In this document: piece by piece, positions 60,153 through 64,000 of the stretch | Layout: every line of letters begins with the position of its first letter | Numbering within the stretch: position 1 is the first letter of the stretch | DNA from: Dichomitus squalens LYAD-421 SS1 | Lineage: Eukaryota > Basidiomycota > Agaricomycetes > Polyporales > Polyporaceae | Direction of reading: 5' to 3' | Length of the DNA: 64,000 nucleotides | NCBI RefSeq assembly: GCF_000275845.1 | Contig: NW_006766898.1 | Span: 71,183-135,182 of the forward strand | The notes under the pieces: generated by a model | Told to the model about the DNA's origin: nothing | Seen by the model: the letters and a program-made list of their open reading frames with translations, nothing else | The model's database searches: none | Translations under genes and position numbers: made by a program

Positions 60153-61551
60153 ATGGACCACGGCATTTCTACCACTAGTCTTGCTTCTCCTCGGCCCCAG
60201 TACCCGCATCAGCTCGGGGAAAGCTCAAAAGCGCAAGCCGCACAACAACGGCGTACCGAGCTACATACGCCATTCCGGGCCGCCTCAATGGCGACGCCTT
60301 TCTCAGACATCACATCGGACAGTAGCGAAGCATCTCTCGCAAGCGAGCCGGACGATGGTCGATACAGCCGTAACCACGAGCGCAAGCTCCTCCCAATGCT
60401 CGACCTCGACCTCGAAAAAGCCGGGACCCCACAAACAAATAGCTCCGCCGCGTGGCTACAATGGCGGGCGGAACAAGGACGCGCAGCCCACATCGCGCGT
60501 GGGGAAGCAGCGACATCTCGCGCCAATCCGTACGCGGGTCCGGCGCTCGTTGGCCGCGCGCAAGCCCCGTGGGCAGACGCCGGCGTTCGCATGAACCATG
60601 GATGGGAGCGCATGTTCCGTGCGGCGTCCGTGACGAACGACGCACAGGTGCGGAAGAAATTCGCGGATGATATCGTGAATACAGGAAAATGGGAAGAAGG
60701 GACGAGCGAGGTTCTAGCGCTCGCGGGCATGCTCGTCGAGCGCGCTGCGGAAGGCGACGCGCAGGGCTTCGTATCTGTGGCTCCTTTCGCACGGAACCTG
60801 CACGAGTCGTTCAAGCGCAAGAACGGAGCTGTTGCAGCTGAGTTCCACGGTCAGCTGAGACGGTGCATCTGGGAGGAGTTCGAAGCCTGGTGGCAGCCGG
60901 TAAGTCTGGTCTTTCGGAACAAGGTGCTGTTACTGACGCGAGTGCACAGGGAAAGCCCACGGCATTGTCCTCATTTAAATACAAAGGAAAGCCACAAGCT
61001 CTGACTGCAAGCCTCGCAGTCGCGACTCTCATCGGTGACCTCTTCACCGTCAACCTGGTTCCCCCCGAAACGGTAATCCTCTGTCTGCAAGTCCTCATAG
61101 GCAACATGTTTGCGGTGGAGCAGGCTCGTGCTGTGCGCGCTATGCTTTCCCGTGTCGACGCTCGCCTGAAAGATGCAGATCCGGCAGCGGTTGATACAGT
61201 CCTTGCGGCTTTCTGTGTCAATGTCGACCACGTCAAGACGAGCTTCATTGGGGAGTTCAAGGACACAGATGTCAAAGCTCAATACGACGTACGTTCTGTG
61301 TCCCCGGGCCTTGAACTCTTGCTGAAGCCAGACTCCAACAGGACGTGGAGACCATCTACAAGCGATGGGACAGAGTCAGGGAGATGTACACGCAAGGACA
61401 CTCCGTTGCGTACCCATCGGTCTCCGAGACCGACGATACTCCCGTACAACCTTCGTTCCCCACCCTCACCCCTACGGCCATCTGGCAGCCCGCGCCACGG
61501 AACACGCCGGTGATCAGTTATAGAGTACCGGCGCAGAATCCGCCCGCATGA
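60153..61551 (+). CDS. Uncharacterised helical protein
   Basis: Three exons (60153-60899, 60950-61288, 61342-61551) give about 431 residues, in frame throughout. The first 150 residues are Ser/Pro/Ala-rich and disordered. From about residue 150 the protein becomes helical: WERMFRAASVTNDAQVRKKFADDIV, EVLALAGMLVERAAEG, LRRCIWEEFEAWWQP, then LTASLAVATLIGDLFTVNLVPPETVILCLQVLIGNMFAVEQARAVRAMLSRV and IYKRWDRVREMY. The alternating amphipathic helices and the LIGDLFTVNLVPPETV pattern are reminiscent of MIF4G-type helical repeats found in translation and mRNA-decay factors, but the match is by eye and weak. No signal peptide or membrane segment. Function unknown. Confidence 0.65.
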
Positions 61552-61727
61552 GCGCCATTGCTATCGTACGACCCTGCTAGTCTGCACATCCCTTCCTTGT
61601 CTCCGTGTAGCATTGCATAGCACACTCGTTGCTCTGAACTGTGTAGTTTGTATCATTGCGCAATCGAATCCTAGACTACTTCGCGTAGATCCATTGAACT
61701 CGTATGCTTCTCCTGGGAACCCGTTCA

Positions 61728-63354
61728 TCAGCTCGCTTTTGCCGGTATGTGTGCCCTGGCCCACTGCGCAGTGTCTTCTGTTGCGTTCCACAGGGGATTT
61801 AGGCGCGGAAGCTTCCACGTTTCGTCATTTCCATGGTCCGCAGGGAGGATCGCTAGAATCGCCAGAGACAGGTAAGTATGGTAAGGATCTATTGATGGTA
61901 ACGTGAGCGCGCTTCGGGCGGAAGGAGCGACATCCATCACTCACCTGGACGTTCCCCGGGAGCCTTAGCAATCCCGCCGAACTTGAACTGGCAGTTGGCG
62001 AGGAACTCTGTCAACGTGCGCTCGTTGACGAGGTCGCCTTCTCCCAGGATCTGATCAGAATTACAGAGATACAGACTGCACATCGTTATTCTTAGATATA
62101 TAAGCTTACCGCTAGAGCGGCCCCGCACCAGAAACAGTAGCAGGCATCAGCAAGCTTGTTCGTCCGACCGGAGAAGCCACCGGACTCTGTTTGATTCTGC
62201 ACTAGCCATCGGATCGTGCGCGCGCGATTCACACCTGCCAGCCGCGTCGCGCGAGAAGACGTCGGGGTATCTGGGGCAAGGCCTAGGGAGGCGACCGCGC
62301 AGTAGGTAGTTCCTCCTGGGACTGACCGTCAGCTATAATATGTGTATCAATTGATAATCGCCGACCAAGGGCTTCGCCGAATGGACTTTGCCCGTATCCG
62401 CCTTCATAGCTCTGTTGAGTTGATCAGTCCCAAGCCGAGAGCGTGGCCGTCTGAGACGGCATCTTACATAGCATTTGTCGATATAGGCTAAGGCATGATC
62501 CAGGTCGATACCAGACCAGTCGTCAAGTAAGCTGCTGATTACGAACGCGCAGTATGTCATCCTCAGGTCGGACTCTCCACCTGTGGGTAAAGCGGTAAAA
62601 CTAGCGGATGCGACATTGTTACTGTATGTCCGAACTGCACCGTTGCGAAAAGCCTACCTTCCGTCCGGCTGCTGACAAGACCGCAAAAGGTGTAAGATCC
62701 CGCGCCGATCGAGGTTTGAGAAGTCGTCACGGAGTATAGAAAGACAGAGCAAGGCGGTATACGTCATGACGAGATGGCCTGTATTGTACTCCGAGGGCTC
62801 GCCCTGCGGGTCACAATCAGCAAATTTGACCAGAAGCAGAAACATGGAGCTGTACATGGTGGTCTTCAGGCGTCATATATGTGCTGGGCCTAAATCCCGT
62901 CCCGTACGGACTAGCTGATCACGAATTGTCACTTGGCTCAGGGACGGCGACAGCTAGAGAAAGCGAATGGCGAACGAACAAATTTGTTGTTCCCAAAACC
63001 ATTCTTTCCATGATTCTCGATCCTGTTCGCCTGATTGCAATTGCAGTGTGCTCAGGATATCCATTGTTCCTAAGCAATAGAAAATCACAGCTATCCTGTT
63101 ACGGCAACGGTCAGTATGGTGTCGGTTAGACGGACCATGTGGGTCGATTGCAGCACCATCGCAGCAAGGAAAACAATTTCCTAAGGCGCATAGAACATTG
63201 TGTGTTGCTTGTAGGCTAGACTTGACATATGGGAGAAGCAAAGAGCAGCATACCTCGAAGGGTCCACCTCAACTTGGCTCGAAGGGAGACCTATCAGGCA
63301 TCGACTACTATGGGACGCGTGGCCGCCTCGTGCAAGAGTTCGAGGGTCGCCCAT
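61728..63354 (-). CDS. cdc43: Geranylgeranyltransferase type I beta subunit (Cdc43/PGGT1B)
   Basis: Protein prenyltransferase beta subunit, which with a RAM2-type alpha subunit attaches geranylgeranyl to CaaX proteins such as Rho GTPases. Start MGDPRTLARGGHASHSSRCL at 63354; exon 1 (63254-63354) joins across a 158-bp intron to RIAVIFYCLGTMDIL. Next: GFRPSTYM joined to GEPSEYNTGHLVMTYTALLCLSILRDD, LLRSCQQPDG, ESDLRMTYCAFVISSLLDDW, YEGGYGQSPFGEALGGGTTYCAVASLGL, the zinc/lipid site SGGFSGRTNKLADACYCFWCGAA (Asp and Cys ligands), KFGGIAKAPGERPDPYHTYLSLAILAIL (His ligand), and an end at 61728. The YNTGH and FKFGG segments fit type I rather than farnesyltransferase. Intron-rich; start choice is moderate, the rest secure. 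Confidence 0.87.
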
Positions 63355-63836
63355 ACCCACTTCCAGTGGGGTTTCACGCCTATGCAGTCTAATTGTCAGA
63401 TATTCCGCATGCAATGTCGACGCACGATAGGATGAGTCTGGAGGATGCTAGAGGCGATGCCAGTGACTTTCGGGCTGCAATATCAGGATCGTCCGCCAAT
63501 TCGAGCTGAGCCTTTCGGATGGCGAATGGTTCAAGCGCCCATACCGTATATCTTTTGCAACGTGGCAACCTCTAGCCACTTCTTCGCGGCAATAGCCTCA
63601 AGGGTCAACACATTTCAAGCGGCACAAAGTCCTCTTCTTGTCAGTTAGCTTCATTGCCTGAGAGAGAAAATTTTTTCAACATGGGTGATGGACTACTATG
63701 TACGTTCTATTCACATCTTCTCCATCTTCTCCATCGCGTCCATACTAGACTCGGATGTCCGGTAGCTGTGTGCCGGGGACATCATGCTGAGACCGTCCGA
63801 GGCGCACTCAAGTCTCAATCTCGATGAACCTTGACT
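63355..63836. other. Intergenic, no gene recognised
   Basis: About 480 bp upstream of cdc43. Only short frames; presumed promoter region. Confidence 0.4.
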
Positions 63837-64000
63837 TACGTGGTTTGCCAGGCATGGCTCCGCCGTCGGCGTTACCGAGACCTCATCACGACATATGGGT
63901 TCTGATAATCGACTTCCCATGCGCAGGCTTGAACAACCTTGCGACGCGGCGCTCGTGTCCTCTGGTCTGCAAGGCCTGGCTTCCCACGGCCCGCTCTCAG
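63837..64000 (+). CDS. Possible 5' end of an F-box-type gene, cut by window edge
   Basis: Two segments with the V-C-x-A-W-L pattern typical of agaricomycete F-box domains (VVCQAWLRRRRYRDLI near 63840-63887 and LVCKAWLPTARSQ near 63960-64000) occur on the plus strand in different frames. No start or continuous frame could be fixed before the sequence ends. Confidence 0.2.

Overview
This is a window of nuclear DNA from a filamentous basidiomycete, most likely a wood- or litter-decaying agaricomycete. Three things point there: intron-dense genes with very short GT-AG introns (mostly 50-65 bp), protein families typical of that group (DUF6535 membrane proteins, F-box/leucine-rich paralogues, Ran1-like kinase, type B carboxylesterases, tandem GH20 hexosaminidases), and ordinary fungal housekeeping genes in between. 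Species cannot be named from sequence alone. There is no sign of bacterial operons, CRISPR arrays, phage or virus genes, or recognisable rRNA/tRNA genes.

Layout: 1-1786 carries the 3' part of a secreted type B carboxylesterase; 2304-3723 a Ran1-like kinase; 4938-5593 a small non-autonomous hAT-type transposon with 8-bp target duplications; 5794-7516 an F-box-type gene; 7758-13955 two same-strand GH20 hexosaminidases separated by an unrelated gene on the other strand; 15092-17195 an Ent3/epsinR-type ENTH adaptor; 18599-21293 a serine-rich protein with two membrane segments near its C terminus; 21648-22453 RNA polymerase III subunit Rpc9/C17; 22712-24756 the CCR4-NOT subunit Not2. From 25.4 kb the window becomes accessory: two more F-box paralogues, one with a shifted splice acceptor and one frameshifted, a short-chain dehydrogenase, an amino-acid/GABA-type permease, a TA-flanked inverted-repeat element and a permuted, broken fragment of a DUF6535 gene. 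The NAD-dependent glutamate dehydrogenase (39006-43563) follows, then the full DUF6535 gene (43998-46251) in inverted orientation to its fragment, an inverted-repeat element, a second carboxylesterase (47574-49744), a Tgl2-like lipase (50606-52541), three tandem monocarboxylate-type MFS transporters (the third a pseudogene), an unrecognised conserved-looking gene (60153-61551) and the geranylgeranyltransferase I beta subunit (61728-63354).

Functionally the window mixes central cell biology (transcription, mRNA deadenylation, clathrin traffic, prenylation, nitrogen catabolism) with recently duplicated secreted or membrane genes (esterases, hexosaminidases, MFS carriers, permease). The glutamate dehydrogenase and the permease could both serve nitrogen or amino-acid use, but nothing shows co-regulation. 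The main novelty is structural: repeated local duplication and decay, two precise transposon footprints, and a duplicate whose segment order looks circularly permuted relative to its probable source. Exon coordinates were deduced by eye from splice signals and frame continuity; gene ends are usually firmer than internal junctions.
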